From Alkalicella caledoniensis (GTDB lineage Bacteria > Bacillota > Proteinivoracia > Proteinivoracales > Proteinivoracaceae), in assembly GCF_014467015.1 (NCBI RefSeq), contig NZ_CP058559.1, positions 1,302,001 to 1,366,000 of the forward strand: 64,000 nucleotides of DNA, read 5' to 3'. Below the pieces are notes generated by a model. That model saw only the letters and a list, made by a program, of their open reading frames with translations, was not told where the DNA came from and made no database searches. Position numbers and translations under genes: made by a program. Shown here one piece after another: positions 17,548 to 28,038 of this stretch. Position 1 is the first letter of the stretch; the number at the start of each line of letters is the position of its first letter.

Positions 17548-17927
17548 ATCACCTCTCTTATGGTTAGTAATTAGTTGGTTAGTTGGTTAGTTGGTTAGGA
17601 GTTAGGAAATTCTACAACACAACGGGGAAAAAAATCTGTTTTTAATTCTTAGGTTAAAAGCAAACTGCTAAATCGCTGTTTTAAACATACTTCTGCTGCC
17701 ATGTATGAGAAATTCACTGTTTAAGACCTTAAGTTAAACTCGCCCTTTATGCTTTTGTACTTGCTCTAGAGATCGTTTATATCCTGTAGATCTGTGGCTA
17801 GGTCGAAACTTCCCCTAGTCACACAGTTGGTCCGGGCGGGTACAGAGCCCCGCACCCTACAGTAACAAATGCCCTCAGAGATTTGCGTAAGGCGAACTGC
17901 GAACTGCGATCTGCGTCACTTAAGTTA
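17548..17927. repeat. Repeat-rich spacer between uvrA and uvrC
   Basis: No gene. From uvrC outward it holds short tandem GTTAGTTG units (about 17565-17600), a segment at 17607-17727 that also occurs at 54424-54566 before purE (shared AAAATCTGTTTTT, AAAGCAAACTGC, CATGTATGAGAA), one copy of GATCTGTGGCTA (about 17778-17790), and a GC-richer piece at 17830-17864 repeated inverted at 42016-42050. Just before uvrA is GCGAACTGCGAACTGCGATC, also seen near 56335. Confidence 0.75.
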
Positions 17928-20744
17928 CTACGCCTTTAGATACGGCTTTAGGAATTTTCCTGTGTAGCTTTTCTTCACTTTTACAATCTCTTCTGGGGTT
18001 CCTTGGGCTATTATTGTACCGCCTCGGTGGCCCCCTTCTGGTCCTAAGTCGATGATGTGGTCAGCTGTTTTTATTACATCTAGGTTGTGCTCTATGACTA
18101 GGACACTATCACCTTCGTCTGTTAGTCTTGCCAGTACCTGAAGTAACTTATCAATATCTGCGATGTGTAGCCCTGTTGTTGGCTCATCAAGGATATATAG
18201 TGTCTTTCCATTACTTCTTCTACTTAATTCCGTTGCCAGCTTAACCCTTTGTGCCTCACCACCGGAAAGTGTTGTGGCAGGTTGGCCTAGCTTGATATAA
18301 CCTAATCCAACATCAAACAGGGTGTCTAGCTTACGTTTTATTCGGGGAATATTCTTAAAGAACTCCACCCCTTCTTTAACAGACATGTTTAAGATGTCTG
18401 ATATGGTTTTACCTTTGTACTTTATTTCTAGGGTTTCTCTATTGTATCTTGCACCTTTACATATTTCGCAGGGAACATATACGTCAGGCAAGAAGTGCAT
18501 CTCAATTTTTATTATTCCATCGCCACGACATGCTTCACATCTTCCACCCTTTACGTTAAAACTGAATCTACCAGCTTTGTAGCCCCTAGCTTGCGCATCA
18601 TTTGTGGTGGAAAATAAATCTCTAATATAGTCAAACACACCTGTATAGGTAGCAGGGTTTGACCTAGGTGTTCTACCAATAGGCGACTGGTCTATGTCGA
18701 TTACTTTTTCGATATGCTCTAGGCCTAATATCTCTTTATGTGAACCTGGCTTTGCTTTAGCGTTGTGTAGCTTTTGAGCAAGGGATTTATGGAGTATCTC
18801 ATTTATAAGGGTACTCTTTCCTGAACCTGAAACCCCTGTAACACATGTAAATACGCCCAGGGGTATTTTTACATCAACGTTTCGCAGATTGTTTTCATTT
18901 GCTCCCACTATCTCTATCCATTTGCCATTTGTCTCACGACGTTTATCTGGAATTTCAATTTGTTTTTTACCACTGAGGTACTGGCCAGTGATGGAGCGTG
19001 GCTCTGCCATGATTTCTTCCATTGTACCCACTGCTACAACTTCTCCTCCATGCTCTCCAGCGTATGGGCCGATGTCAACGATACAGTCAGCTACTTTCAT
19101 GGTGTCTTCATCATGTTCAACTACAATTAGGGTATTCCCTAGATCCCTCAATTTCTTTAAAGTTGTCAGCAATCTTTCGTTATCCCTTTGATGCAAACCT
19201 ATACTTGGCTCATCAAGGATATATAGCACACCCATTAGACTAGAGCCGATCTGTGTAGCTAGCCTTATTCTTTGGGCCTCACCGCCGGAAAGTGTACCTG
19301 CTGCTCTGTCTAGGGTTAGATAATCAAGTCCCACATCAATGAGGAATCCTAACCTTTCATTGATTTCCTTAAGGATCATGCGGGCAATCATCATCTCTTT
19401 TTCTGTAAATTCCACTGAAGCTAACTTTTCCTTTACTTCAGTCACCGATTTAGCAGTAAGCTGGGAGATGTTTATATCACCTACTAGCACAGATAAACTC
19501 TCTGGTTTAAGTCTAGCACCTTTACATTTACGGCAAGTGAAGCTGGACATATAGTTTTCAAGATCATTTCGTATATAGTCTGAACTTGTTTCATTATATC
19601 TAAGTTTAATCCAATTCACTAGACCTCTAAAACCTGCATTTAGTTCTTGATATTCCCCTTGGGAATTCACATAGTCTATTTTGAATTTTTTATCTGGAAC
19701 ACCATATAAAAGCATTTTATAATGCTCCTTGGGCAAGTCTTTTACAGGTGTGATTGTGCTAATATCAAACTCCTGGGCAACTGCATTTAGCATGGAAGTA
19801 TAGTAGTTTGATGAACTTTTACTCCATGGCACCAAAGCACCTTCAGCTATTGTTAAAGTTGGATCTGGAATAATAAGGTCTGGGTCTGGTTCAAGATGGC
19901 TACCTAACCCTGCACATTCATCACATGCCCCATAGGGATTGTTAAAAGAGAACATCCTTGGACTTATTTCTTCAAAACTAAACCCACACTCAATACATGC
20001 AAAGTTTTGACTAAATGTAATTATTTCCCCGTCAATGATTTCAACAAGGGCGATACCCTCTGCATGGGTAAGGGCCAGTTCCAAGGAATCAGCTAAGCGG
20101 TTTTGAATACCGTCTTTAACAACAAGCCTATCAACAACTACTTCTATGGTATGCTTTTTGTTTTTCTCAAGCTTTATCTCTTCACTTAATTCATATAAGT
20201 GGTCATCAATTTTCACCCTAACGAAACCACTTTTTCTAAGACCTTCCAGTACTTTGATATGCTCACCTTTTCTGCCCCGAATTACAGGTGAAAGAACCTG
20301 AATTTTTGTCCTTTCAGGTAGCTCCATGATTTTATCAACCATTTGGGAGACAGTTTGTTGTTGGATAGGTTTCTTGCAAGTAGGGCAAAATGGTTGTCCT
20401 ACCCTAGCATATAGAAGTCTTAGATAATCATATATCTCAGTTACTGTACCCACAGTGGAGCGAGGGTTTTTACTTGTTGTCTTTTGGTCAATGGATATGG
20501 CAGGGGATAAACCTTCTATGGAGTCCACATCTGGCTTTTCCATCTGCCCTAGGAACTGACGGGCATATGCTGATAATGATTCAACATAGCGCCTTTGTCC
20601 CTCTGCATATATGGTTTCAAAGGCTAAGGAAGATTTTCCTGAACCACTTAGACCAGTAAAAACTACGATTTTATCCCTTGGTATTGTTATATCAACGTTT
20701 TTAAGGTTATTTTCCCTAGCACCTTTAACTACTATATTTTTCAT
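17928..20744 (-). CDS. uvrA: UvrA, excinuclease ABC damage-recognition ATPase
   Basis: 938 residues, normal. Two ABC ATPase cassettes: the first Walker A is GLSGSGKSS (near 31) and the second GVSGSGKST (near 640). Each has its signature, [12 protein letters not shown] and [12 protein letters not shown], and Walker B in [11 protein letters not shown] and [11 protein letters not shown]. Three zinc-binding cysteine sets are visible (CPTCKKP, CIECGF...[12 protein letters not shown]...CEICKG). UvrA2 scans DNA and loads UvrB. The gene lies 16 bp after uvrB and is expected to share its SOS-regulated promoter. Confidence 0.98.
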   Translation of the reverse strand: MKNIVVKGARENNLKNVDITIPRDKIVVFTGLSGSGKSSLAFETIYAEGQRRYVESLSAYARQFLGQMEKPDVDSIEGLSPAISIDQKTTSKNPRSTVGTVTEIYDYLRLLYARVGQPFCPTCKKPIQQQTVSQMVDKIMELPERTKIQVLSPVIRGRKGEHIKVLEGLRKSGFVRVKIDDHLYELSEEIKLEKNKKHTIEVVVDRLVVKDGIQNRLADSLELALTHAEGIALVEIIDGEIITFSQNFACIECGFSFEEISPRMFSFNNPYGACDECAGLGSHLEPDPDLIIPDPTLTIAEGALVPWSKSSSNYYTSMLNAVAQEFDISTITPVKDLPKEHYKMLLYGVPDKKFKIDYVNSQGEYQELNAGFRGLVNWIKLRYNETSSDYIRNDLENYMSSFTCRKCKGARLKPESLSVLVGDINISQLTAKSVTEVKEKLASVEFTEKEMMIARMILKEINERLGFLIDVGLDYLTLDRAAGTLSGGEAQRIRLATQIGSSLMGVLYILDEPSIGLHQRDNERLLTTLKKLRDLGNTLIVVEHDEDTMKVADCIVDIGPYAGEHGGEVVAVGTMEEIMAEPRSITGQYLSGKKQIEIPDKRRETNGKWIEIVGANENNLRNVDVKIPLGVFTCVTGVSGSGKSTLINEILHKSLAQKLHNAKAKPGSHKEILGLEHIEKVIDIDQSPIGRTPRSNPATYTGVFDYIRDLFSTTNDAQARGYKAGRFSFNVKGGRCEACRGDGIIKIEMHFLPDVYVPCEICKGARYNRETLEIKYKGKTISDILNMSVKEGVEFFKNIPRIKRKLDTLFDVGLGYIKLGQPATTLSGGEAQRVKLATELSRRSNGKTLYILDEPTTGLHIADIDKLLQVLARLTDEGDSVLVIEHNLDVIKTADHIIDLGPEGGHRGGTIIAQGTPEEIVKVKKSYTGKFLKPYLKA

Positions 20745-20760
20745 TTTTCTCCTCTTCCCT

Positions 20761-22737
20761 CTACTTTCCTTTAAGTTCTAATATCATATCTCTGAGGTAA
20801 GCAGCTTTTTCAAATTCAAGTGCTTTCGCAGCTTCCTTCATCTCTTTTTCCATTTTAGCCATAATAAGATCTCTATCCTTCTTGCTAATTTTTTTGCCTT
20901 TATCAGTAATATATTTTACGCCGTCTTCTGCAGCTTTAGTTGCTTCAATGATTGCATGTATACTTTTGGAGATTGTCTGTGGTTTTATGTTGTGTTTACG
21001 GTTGTGTTCTTCTTGGATATGTCGCCTACGTTCAGTTTCTGTGATGGCTTTTTCCATGGATTTTGTTACCACATCACCATATAAGATTACCCTACCTTCA
21101 GAGTTACGGGCCGCCCTACCTATGGTCTGGATTAAGGAGCGTTCAGAACGCAAGAATCCTTCTTTATCAGCATCAAGTATGGCCACTAGTGAAACTTCTG
21201 GCAAGTCTAAACCCTCTCTAAGAAGATTAATACCCACTAAAACATCAAACTCCCCTAGCCTTAAGTCACGGATAATTTCCATACGTTCAATTGTCTTTAT
21301 ATCAGAATGGAGATATTTAACTTTGATTCCAATTTCCTTAAGATAAGACGTTAAATCCTCAGCCATTCTTTTAGTTAGAGTGGTTACTAGTACTCTATGG
21401 TTTGTTTCAATGGTCTTCTTAATCTCATGTAGTAAATCGTCCACTTGACCCTCAACTGGTTTTACAGTGATTTTAGGGTCCACAAGTCCAGTAGGCCTTA
21501 TAATTTGCTCCACAACTTGCTGGGAGTGCTCAATTTCGTATGCTGCAGGGGTTGCTGAAACAAAAACTGCTTGGTTAACTATACCTTCAAACTCATTAAA
21601 CCTTAAGGGTCTATTATCAAAGGCAGAAGGTAAGCGAAATCCATGTTCAATCAATGATTCTTTACGGGATCTGTCACCTGCATACATTGCTCCTATTTGA
21701 GGTATTGTAACATGGGCCTCGTCTATAATCATCAGATAATCATCGGGGAAAAAGTCTAAGAGGGTATAGGGCTTACTTCCAGGCTCCCTTTGGGTTAGGT
21801 GTCTTGAGTAGTTTTCTATACCTTGGCAAAAGCCTATTTCCCTCATCATTTCTAGGTCATAGCGTGTACGCTGCTCAATACGTTGAGCCTCTAAAAGCTT
21901 TCCTTGGGACTTAAAGTATTCAATTCTCTCATGCAGTTCTTGTTCAATGGCTTCAGCTGCAGTAACTACTTTCTCCTTTGCAGTTACATAGTGGGATGCA
22001 GGGACTATGGCCACATGGTTTCTTACACCTAGTATCTCACCTGTTAAAGTATCTATTTCAGTTATTCTATCTATTTCGTCTCCGAAAAATTCTATACGAA
22101 TAGCTTTTTCACTGTTGGCAATGGGGAATACTTCTAAAACATCCCCACGCACCCTAAATGTACCCCTTTTAAAGTCTGTGTCATTGCGGTTATATTGAAT
22201 TTCAACTAAGTTTCTAATGACTTTATCTCTATCTAGCTCCATACCTGTTCTTAGTGATACAATCAAATCCCTGTATTCTTCGGGAGATCCCAATCCATAG
22301 ATACATGAAACACTGGCTACTATAATAACATCGCGACGTTCAAATAATGAGCTTGTTGCGGAATAACGTAGTTTATCTATTTCATCATTTATTTGTGAAT
22401 CTTTTTCTATATATGTGTCACTGGATGGTATATAGGCTTCTGGTTGGTAGTAGTCATAATAACTTACGAAGTATTCCACAGCATTGTCTGGGAAGAATTC
22501 CTTAAACTCACTGCATAGCTGTGCAGCCAGTGTCTTGTTATGGGCTATTACAACTGTTGGTTTATTAACTTTTTCTATAACATTGGCCATGGTAAAGGTT
22601 TTCCCAGACCCTGTAACTCCTAGGAGGGTTTGTCCCTTATGGCCTGCATTTAGTCCTTTTACCAGTTTCTCTATAGCCTGTGGCTGATCACCGGTAGGTT
22701 TATAGTTTGAAGCAAGTTTAAATTTCCCCGGTAACAT
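20761..22737 (-). CDS. uvrB: UvrB, excinuclease ABC helicase-like subunit
   Basis: 658 residues. Walker [11 protein letters not shown] is near 40, the beta-hairpin region [21 protein letters not shown] near 95, DEAH-type Walker B IIDEAH near 340, helicase motif [14 protein letters not shown] near 540, and a C-terminal UVR motif ([18 protein letters not shown]) that contacts UvrC. UvrB verifies lesions and pre-opens the DNA. First gene of uvrB-uvrA, with a LexA-type palindrome about 80 bp upstream. Confidence 0.98.
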   Translation of the reverse strand: MLPGKFKLASNYKPTGDQPQAIEKLVKGLNAGHKGQTLLGVTGSGKTFTMANVIEKVNKPTVVIAHNKTLAAQLCSEFKEFFPDNAVEYFVSYYDYYQPEAYIPSSDTYIEKDSQINDEIDKLRYSATSSLFERRDVIIVASVSCIYGLGSPEEYRDLIVSLRTGMELDRDKVIRNLVEIQYNRNDTDFKRGTFRVRGDVLEVFPIANSEKAIRIEFFGDEIDRITEIDTLTGEILGVRNHVAIVPASHYVTAKEKVVTAAEAIEQELHERIEYFKSQGKLLEAQRIEQRTRYDLEMMREIGFCQGIENYSRHLTQREPGSKPYTLLDFFPDDYLMIIDEAHVTIPQIGAMYAGDRSRKESLIEHGFRLPSAFDNRPLRFNEFEGIVNQAVFVSATPAAYEIEHSQQVVEQIIRPTGLVDPKITVKPVEGQVDDLLHEIKKTIETNHRVLVTTLTKRMAEDLTSYLKEIGIKVKYLHSDIKTIERMEIIRDLRLGEFDVLVGINLLREGLDLPEVSLVAILDADKEGFLRSERSLIQTIGRAARNSEGRVILYGDVVTKSMEKAITETERRRHIQEEHNRKHNIKPQTISKSIHAIIEATKAAEDGVKYITDKGKKISKKDRDLIMAKMEKEMKEAAKALEFEKAAYLRDMILELKGK

Positions 22738-22777
22738 AGTACCACCCTTCCTTACATTTTTTAATATTTACTAAATT

Positions 22778-22829
22778 ATTATATCAGTAATGATTACAAA
22801 TTAAAAGGGGTCAATCGAATTTATGTTCG
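22778..22829 (-). promoter_or_regulatory. uvrB promoter region with LexA (SOS) box
   Basis: A palindrome, CGAATTTATGTTCG at 22816-22829, differs at one position from the Gram-positive SOS box CGAACNNNNGTTCG; flanking bases extend the symmetry to 22812-22833. A TATAAT -10 box (minus strand, 22778-22783) has a weak TTTTAA -35 17 bp upstream, so bound LexA would cover or abut the -35. Confidence 0.75.
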
Positions 22830-22873
22830 ATTGTTTTGAGGTAAGGTCTATGCAAGTTATTTGAGGCGCAAGG

Positions 22874-22920
22874 AAACCCAGCACCGCAGCGTATCTTTGA
22901 TACGTGGGGATGCTGGGTTT
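22874..22920. repeat. Inverted repeat after the MinJ-like gene
   Basis: Perfect 10-bp outer arms (AAACCCAGCA/TGCTGGGTTT) enclose an inner GTATC-TTT-GATAC hairpin. It sits between the PDZ-protein stop and the uvrB promoter. No T-run follows on the minus strand, so it could be a weak terminator, an RNA stabiliser or a remnant repeat. Confidence 0.55.
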
Positions 22921-22957
22921 AATCAATAACAAAAAGTGATTTTCAACAGTGCAGTGG

Positions 22958-24301
22958 TTAGCTTGCTTTTTCCTTAGTAATCTTCTTCCACAAGTTTTCC
23001 AGTGGGCTTTCCGTACTCATTGTTACTGCATGTTCTGGGTTCTTTGGTATTATTATAAGGCCCATTTGTCGGCGGCGTCCAAATAGTGGTGCTTGCACAT
23101 GCCTGTAGCTACCATTGTTATCTATTATTTCAAACTTTGCATAGGTATCTAGGGCTACCAAAAGTTCCTTAAAGTGTGTTTCGTCCTCTACATAGGTACC
23201 GTTTACTCTGGTAATAACATAACCTGATTGGATACCCATTTTCTCTGCTACTGATCCTTTAATTACAGAAAGAACCATAATTCCCTCTTTAGGGGCTACG
23301 AAAAGGGGCTCTCCTTTGAACTCTCGATTATTGGAAACAACTATCAAAAATTCATGGGCAAGGGGTGCAAATAGCACAGGTAAAACAGTTACAACTGGGT
23401 AAAATGCTGCTAGGACAGCGAGACCTACCAATGAAACACTATATAAAAATAGACTTAGTGCTGTCTTTTTGGATTTCTCCTTGGGATGAGTTGATAGTGC
23501 CAGGTCACCATAACCTAGGGCTGCTATTATGGGGAACATAATGTAGGTAATGGTGTAACCATCTGGTGCTGTTAAGTTAGAGTTAATAAGGGGCCACCAG
23601 TTAGGCATAGCGATTGAACCACCAGCAGCTTCTCCAGTGGTAATAGCTGCAGCTACCAGTGCTACAATGGGCACTGGCCAAAAGCGTTGGAGGGTAAATC
23701 CTCCCACCACTTTATCATTGTGTTTTAAAAACATGGGGCTTGCCCCTTTTGCTCCACTTAAATATATTAGAACACTCTCCGTTAAGTGAAGTATACCAAC
23801 AACTGCCATGAGGCCTGGTAGGTTAATTGTAACAAACTGAAGGGCTATACCAGTAAGCTCTATTTCTCCATATAAGGACAGTATGCCCCTAGCAAGCAAG
23901 CTTGCCACCCCTACGATCCCGCCAGCATAGGAAAAACACATATATCTGGGATTGTAAAGCATTAATAAAATTGCTATAGGCCAAGCGAAATGCAGCCCTA
24001 CAACAGCTATATCTACACCTATAAAAACTAGCATTATGCTACCGATTAATCCACCTAGGAATCCAAAGATTAAAGATGTAATTGTTTGTCTAGTAGGATT
24101 GGTAATGGAGATACCAAAAAGCCTTCTCTCCATTAACATTTGCCTATTATATTGCTTTTTAACCATGAAAAGTACTACCAAAAGGAGAATAGGGAAGATA
24201 CTGCGAAACTCCATCAAACCCATAAAAAGGGATTGTATCATCATAGTGAAAATCCTTATAAAAAACATAAAACCTTCTCTTAATACATCAAATGAAAACA
24301 C
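22958..24301 (-). CDS. Polytopic membrane protein with C-terminal PDZ domain, MinJ-like
   Basis: 447 residues with about eight hydrophobic segments over residues 10-320 and a PDZ domain from about 340, recognisable by MVLSVIKGSVAEKMGIQSGYVITRVNGTYVED. Size, layout and place beside ctpA and ftsEX match MinJ (YvjD) of B. subtilis, which connects DivIVA to the Min division-site system at the membrane. Sequence identity to MinJ cannot be judged here, so the call is by architecture and synteny. The gene follows ctpA by 23 bp, suggesting one transcript. Confidence 0.75.
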   Translation of the reverse strand: MFSFDVLREGFMFFIRIFTMMIQSLFMGLMEFRSIFPILLLVVLFMVKKQYNRQMLMERRLFGISITNPTRQTITSLIFGFLGGLIGSIMLVFIGVDIAVVGLHFAWPIAILLMLYNPRYMCFSYAGGIVGVASLLARGILSLYGEIELTGIALQFVTINLPGLMAVVGILHLTESVLIYLSGAKGASPMFLKHNDKVVGGFTLQRFWPVPIVALVAAAITTGEAAGGSIAMPNWWPLINSNLTAPDGYTITYIMFPIIAALGYGDLALSTHPKEKSKKTALSLFLYSVSLVGLAVLAAFYPVVTVLPVLFAPLAHEFLIVVSNNREFKGEPLFVAPKEGIMVLSVIKGSVAEKMGIQSGYVITRVNGTYVEDETHFKELLVALDTYAKFEIIDNNGSYRHVQAPLFGRRRQMGLIIIPKNPEHAVTMSTESPLENLWKKITKEKAS

Positions 24302-24324
24302 TTTTTCACCACCGCTCCAAATTC

Positions 24325-25743
24325 CTAATTTCTTTTAAAAAAATCAATTGCTTCTTTTAGTTGCATATCATTATCCTTCTTATGTGCAGTGAACTTCTCG
24401 TTTAATTTTTCCGCTGTATTAGCATCCATAAACCCTGTAGGTGCCAACCCATTGGCACTCTGAAATTTCCCCAATGCTTGTTTAGTACTTTCAGTAAAGG
24501 TACTATCGTCAGTGTCTTCACCAAACCCTAGGAAGTATAATATTCTATTGATGATAACCACGTCTAATCCCGTGCTACCAACTTCCAATCTCCCTTTATA
24601 TGAGTATGAAGGGAAGTTTGCCGCTTCTGGTTGTTCTATTTCTATATCAGGGGCTACTCCCACACCGTCTATAACGTTCCCACGGGGCGAGAAGTATTTC
24701 TGTATCGTTAATTTCACAGCACTTCCATCATCAAAATCTAAAATACTTTGAACAGAACCTTTCCCAAATGTGTTCTTACCGATTAGGGTACCTGCATCCC
24801 TATCCTTTAAGGCTCCCGCCAGTATCTCCGAAGCACTTGCACTATTTTCATCGATTAGTACAACTACATCGAAACCCCTTTCTTCTAGTTGAGATCCAAA
24901 TGTTCTAACCCTTACACCATTTTTATCTTCCATGTATACAACGTCACCTGCAGGTACTAAATATTGGGCAATATTTACAACAATATGAAGATATCCCCCT
25001 GGATTACCCCTTAGGTCAATTATAAGTTCTTCCATACCTTCATTTCTAAGTTGAGTAAGTGCTGTGACAAATTCTTGGTCTGCTCCCTCGGCAAACCTAG
25101 TTATTCTTAGGTATCCTAATTTTCCCTGGAGCATATCCCACTCAACAGCAGTTGACGTTATAACTCCCCTTACAATGGAAACCTTTAAAACATCTTGTCT
25201 GCCTTCCCTTAGTATCCCTAAGTTTACTTCAGTATCAGGCTCACCTCGGATTAGATCTACAACCTCTGAAAGGCTCATTCCTTCTGTATTAGTTCCATCT
25301 ACCTCCACTATCATATCTCCAGGTAATAAACCAGCACTCTGCCCTGGGCTACCTTCCATAGGTGTTACCACAGTGACCCTGCCATTATTCATTGTCACTT
25401 CAACACCAATACCTCCGTAACTTCTCCCTGAGCTTATCTGTAAATTTTCAAGATCCTTTGGTGAAAGATATTCACTATAGGGGTCGCCTAATGATGATAT
25501 TAACTCACGATATACACCTTCTTGAATTGTGTCCCAATCATAGTCATTAAAGTAATGATCATCAATGACACCACTTATCTCGAGGATTTTGTCTAAAAAC
25601 TCGTCTCTATCTACCACTTCTCCCACAGGTGGTAAGGATTCTACTATTGTGCCTTGCCCAGAACTATATCCCAATGCGTAAAAGGCCACGTTAGTAAATA
25701 GCAACACCACTAGAAAGATGATTATAGTATTTTTATTCTTCAT
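24325..25743 (-). CDS. C-terminal processing protease CtpA/CtpB, S41 family
   Basis: Secreted or membrane-anchored serine protease. An N-terminal TM/signal anchor (IIIFLVVLLFTNVAFYAL) is followed by a PDZ domain near 100-180 (GIGVEVTMNNGRVTVV, GSPGQSAGLLPGDMIVEVDG). The S41 catalytic core has the nucleophile in ENSASASEILAGAL and Lys in GKNTFGKGSVQ. The C-terminus has a peptidoglycan-binding-like helical domain (FTESTKQALGKFQSANGL). B. subtilis CtpB next to minJ acts in sporulation signalling. I use the ATG at 25743; an upstream GTG at 25752 sits on the ribosome site. Confidence 0.92.
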   Translation of the reverse strand: MKNKNTIIIFLVVLLFTNVAFYALGYSSGQGTIVESLPPVGEVVDRDEFLDKILEISGVIDDHYFNDYDWDTIQEGVYRELISSLGDPYSEYLSPKDLENLQISSGRSYGGIGVEVTMNNGRVTVVTPMEGSPGQSAGLLPGDMIVEVDGTNTEGMSLSEVVDLIRGEPDTEVNLGILREGRQDVLKVSIVRGVITSTAVEWDMLQGKLGYLRITRFAEGADQEFVTALTQLRNEGMEELIIDLRGNPGGYLHIVVNIAQYLVPAGDVVYMEDKNGVRVRTFGSQLEERGFDVVVLIDENSASASEILAGALKDRDAGTLIGKNTFGKGSVQSILDFDDGSAVKLTIQKYFSPRGNVIDGVGVAPDIEIEQPEAANFPSYSYKGRLEVGSTGLDVVIINRILYFLGFGEDTDDSTFTESTKQALGKFQSANGLAPTGFMDANTAEKLNEKFTAHKKDNDMQLKEAIDFFKRN

Positions 25744-25870
25744 TAGATACACACCCCATCAAATTATATATTTACTATAATATTATTATTCTATCTTCAT
25801 TAATAATTCCCTTTAATTTTGTTTTCTGTATATATTTAGGGTAATCAACATTTCCTCTAAATGCTATAGA

Positions 25871-25898
25871 AAAAAAGGTGGAAGTATCCACCTTTTTT
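25871..25898 (-). terminator. Terminator of the ftsE-ftsX-hydrolase operon
   Basis: AAAAAAGGTGG-AAGTAT-CCACCTTTTTT is a perfect 11-pair hairpin just after the M23 hydrolase stop. Flanking A and T runs make it effective in both directions. Confidence 0.92.
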
Positions 25899-25904
25899 AA
25901 ATAC

Positions 25905-27110
25905 CTATCTGTAATGTGTCATTGGGTTTGTATGTTGGCCGTTTACCCGCACTTCATAGTGAAGGTGCGGACCAGTTGAGTTACCTGTGGAACCAACTGT
26001 ACCAAGTGCTTGACCCCTTGCCACTGCTTGCCCTTGCTGTACTGTCACTCTATGCATATGTGCGTATAGTGTTGCTACACCGTTACCATGGTCGACAATA
26101 ACATATCTACCATATCCTGAGGCAGCATTACCACCAGCAAATATAACCACTCCACCATCTGCCGAAACTATGTTAACAGCAGAACCATTGAAGGTTGGAG
26201 AAGCTTCCCATCTTGTTCTAGGTATACCAATATCAATACCGTTATGAAAGGCCCTGTTACCACTGATAGGGTGTGTTCTCCATCCATAAGGAGAGGTAAT
26301 CCATCCTGCGCCATATTCAGGAACTGGCCATGCAAGATTTCCTGTTGCTTCTCCCCTAGAAACATTTTGGTTTGCTTGTCTTTCTAAGATTTCTCTTATT
26401 TGGCGTTCAACTTGTTGAGATGCTTTCTCAAGTTCGTTAATGTATGCTTGTGTATGTTGAACATCTCTATGAAGCTGCTCATTTAATTTTTGTTGTTCTA
26501 GCATGTCAGCTTCAATTTGGCTTTGAGCTTTTACTGCATCTGCTCTAAGTACAACAAGCCTTGATTTTCTCTTTTCTTGCTCTAGCTTTTCAAACTCTAA
26601 AAATTCTTTTTTCTCTTTGATTTCTTCAACCAGTTTTACATCATCTTCTAGCATTGTTCTAAGGAAGTGAAATCTAGATAGAAAGTCTGAAAAGTTCGTG
26701 GCTGAAAAGAGTACTTCTAAGTAGCCCACATTTCCCCTTTGGTACATAGCTCTCATGCGAGACTCAAAGTATCCAGTTTGTTCTTCTAGATACTCCTCTG
26801 TTTCGATGATTTCTTGTTCCTTCAACGTAATAGCCCTTTCAGTTTCACGGATTTCGTCATTAATACCGCGAACCTTAGCCCTTTGCTGCACAAGTTGATT
26901 ATCTAATCTTGCAATTTCAGCCTGTATTGCAGAAATATCCCCCTGCAAAGCTCTACGTTTTTGATCTGCTTCTTTTCTTTGTTCCTCAATTGAATCTAGT
27001 TCGTCTCTTTTGTCATCCAATTCATTCGCCCATACTGAACCAATGGTTGTGAACGCCAATAATAGCACTAGGGCTGTTACAAATATTAGTTTAAGCTTCC
27101 CCTTAGACAA
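25905..27110 (-). CDS. EnvC-like murein hydrolase: coiled coil plus M23 peptidase
   Basis: 401 residues. A signal peptide (LKLIFVTALVLLLAFTTIGSVWA) is followed by a long coiled coil to about residue 250, rich in Glu, Gln and Lys. The C-terminal LytM/M23 domain has its zinc ligands in HNGIDIG (HxxxD) and GPHLHYEV (HxH). Such proteins cleave wall peptides and are activated through FtsEX, as for CwlO or PcsB. It follows ftsX by 28 bp and closes the operon. The start is a TTG nine bases after GGAGG; no better ATG is in frame. Confidence 0.9.
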   Translation of the reverse strand: MSKGKLKLIFVTALVLLLAFTTIGSVWANELDDKRDELDSIEEQRKEADQKRRALQGDISAIQAEIARLDNQLVQQRAKVRGINDEIRETERAITLKEQEIIETEEYLEEQTGYFESRMRAMYQRGNVGYLEVLFSATNFSDFLSRFHFLRTMLEDDVKLVEEIKEKKEFLEFEKLEQEKRKSRLVVLRADAVKAQSQIEADMLEQQKLNEQLHRDVQHTQAYINELEKASQQVERQIREILERQANQNVSRGEATGNLAWPVPEYGAGWITSPYGWRTHPISGNRAFHNGIDIGIPRTRWEASPTFNGSAVNIVSADGGVVIFAGGNAASGYGRYVIVDHGNGVATLYAHMHRVTVQQGQAVARGQALGTVGSTGNSTGPHLHYEVRVNGQHTNPMTHYR

Positions 27111-27138
27111 ATCATGACTCCTCCCTTCTGTTGAACTT

Positions 27139-28038
27139 TTATACTTTTAAAAATCTCCCTAGGGAAATTCCACTACCAATGGCTCCTATACTTACCCCTA
27201 AGACAGCTAGATATTTAACTAGAATAGGGAATATCTCGTCAAGATGTAAAAAACCTACGGTAAGCAAGTTGTCTGGAATATTCATGTAAACAGCTTCCAG
27301 GGCATACCCATATCCGTAATACAGTGCTAACAGCGCCAGTCCTGTACCAAATAGTCCTAGGAAAAGACCTTCTAATACAAATGGCCAGCGGATAAACCAG
27401 TCCGTTGCTCCAACGGATTTCATTATGGATATTTCTTTTCTTCTTGCGTAAACAGTTAGTTTGATAGTATTGGATATCAAAAATACTGCCATTACCAACA
27501 TAACACTCATAAAACCTAAGCCAATCCATTGCACCATATTCATGGCGTTAAATAGTTTTTCAACTACTTCTTGTCCATAATCTACTGTTTCAACAAAGGG
27601 AATTTTGCCAACTCTTTCAGCTATGTCTCCTATTGTATCTGGATCATCAGCAACTATCTCAAAGCTAGCTGGAAGAGGATTTCTATCGTCAAATCCTTCT
27701 GTTATATCTGAGTGATCCCCTAGCATTTCCCTTAGTCTTTCTAGGGCATCTTCCTTAGAAACATATCTTAATTCTTTAATGCCGTTTACTGTTATTAGTT
27801 CACTTCTTACTATATCTATTTGTTCTTCCTCTACTTCAAGTTCTAGGTATGCAATAACTTCCACTTGATTTTTAATATCTTCTACCATTACTTCAAGGTT
27901 GTTATTAAAAACGATGAAAACCCCTAACACCAGTAAAGTTGCGAATGTTACTCCTGCCGAAGCTAAGGTCATCCAGCGGTTTTTGGTTACCCCAACTAGT
28001 GCTTCTTTAAAGAAATATAATATATTTCTAAAAATCAT
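27139..28038 (-). CDS. ftsX: FtsX, cell-division ABC-like membrane protein
   Basis: About 299 residues. TM1 (WMTLASAGVTFATLLVLGVFIVF) precedes an extracytoplasmic domain (residues about 50-180), then three C-terminal TM segments. The FtsX landmark ARRKEISIMKSVGATDWFIRWPFVLEG is near 210. FtsX passes ATP-driven signals from FtsE to wall hydrolases. I use ATG 28038, which has AAAGGGGGG eight bases upstream; it overlaps the ftsE stop by about 11 bp. An upstream in-frame ATG at 28062 lies before that ribosome site. Confidence 0.94.
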   Translation of the reverse strand: MIFRNILYFFKEALVGVTKNRWMTLASAGVTFATLLVLGVFIVFNNNLEVMVEDIKNQVEVIAYLELEVEEEQIDIVRSELITVNGIKELRYVSKEDALERLREMLGDHSDITEGFDDRNPLPASFEIVADDPDTIGDIAERVGKIPFVETVDYGQEVVEKLFNAMNMVQWIGLGFMSVMLVMAVFLISNTIKLTVYARRKEISIMKSVGATDWFIRWPFVLEGLFLGLFGTGLALLALYYGYGYALEAVYMNIPDNLLTVGFLHLDEIFPILVKYLAVLGVSIGAIGSGISLGRFLKV

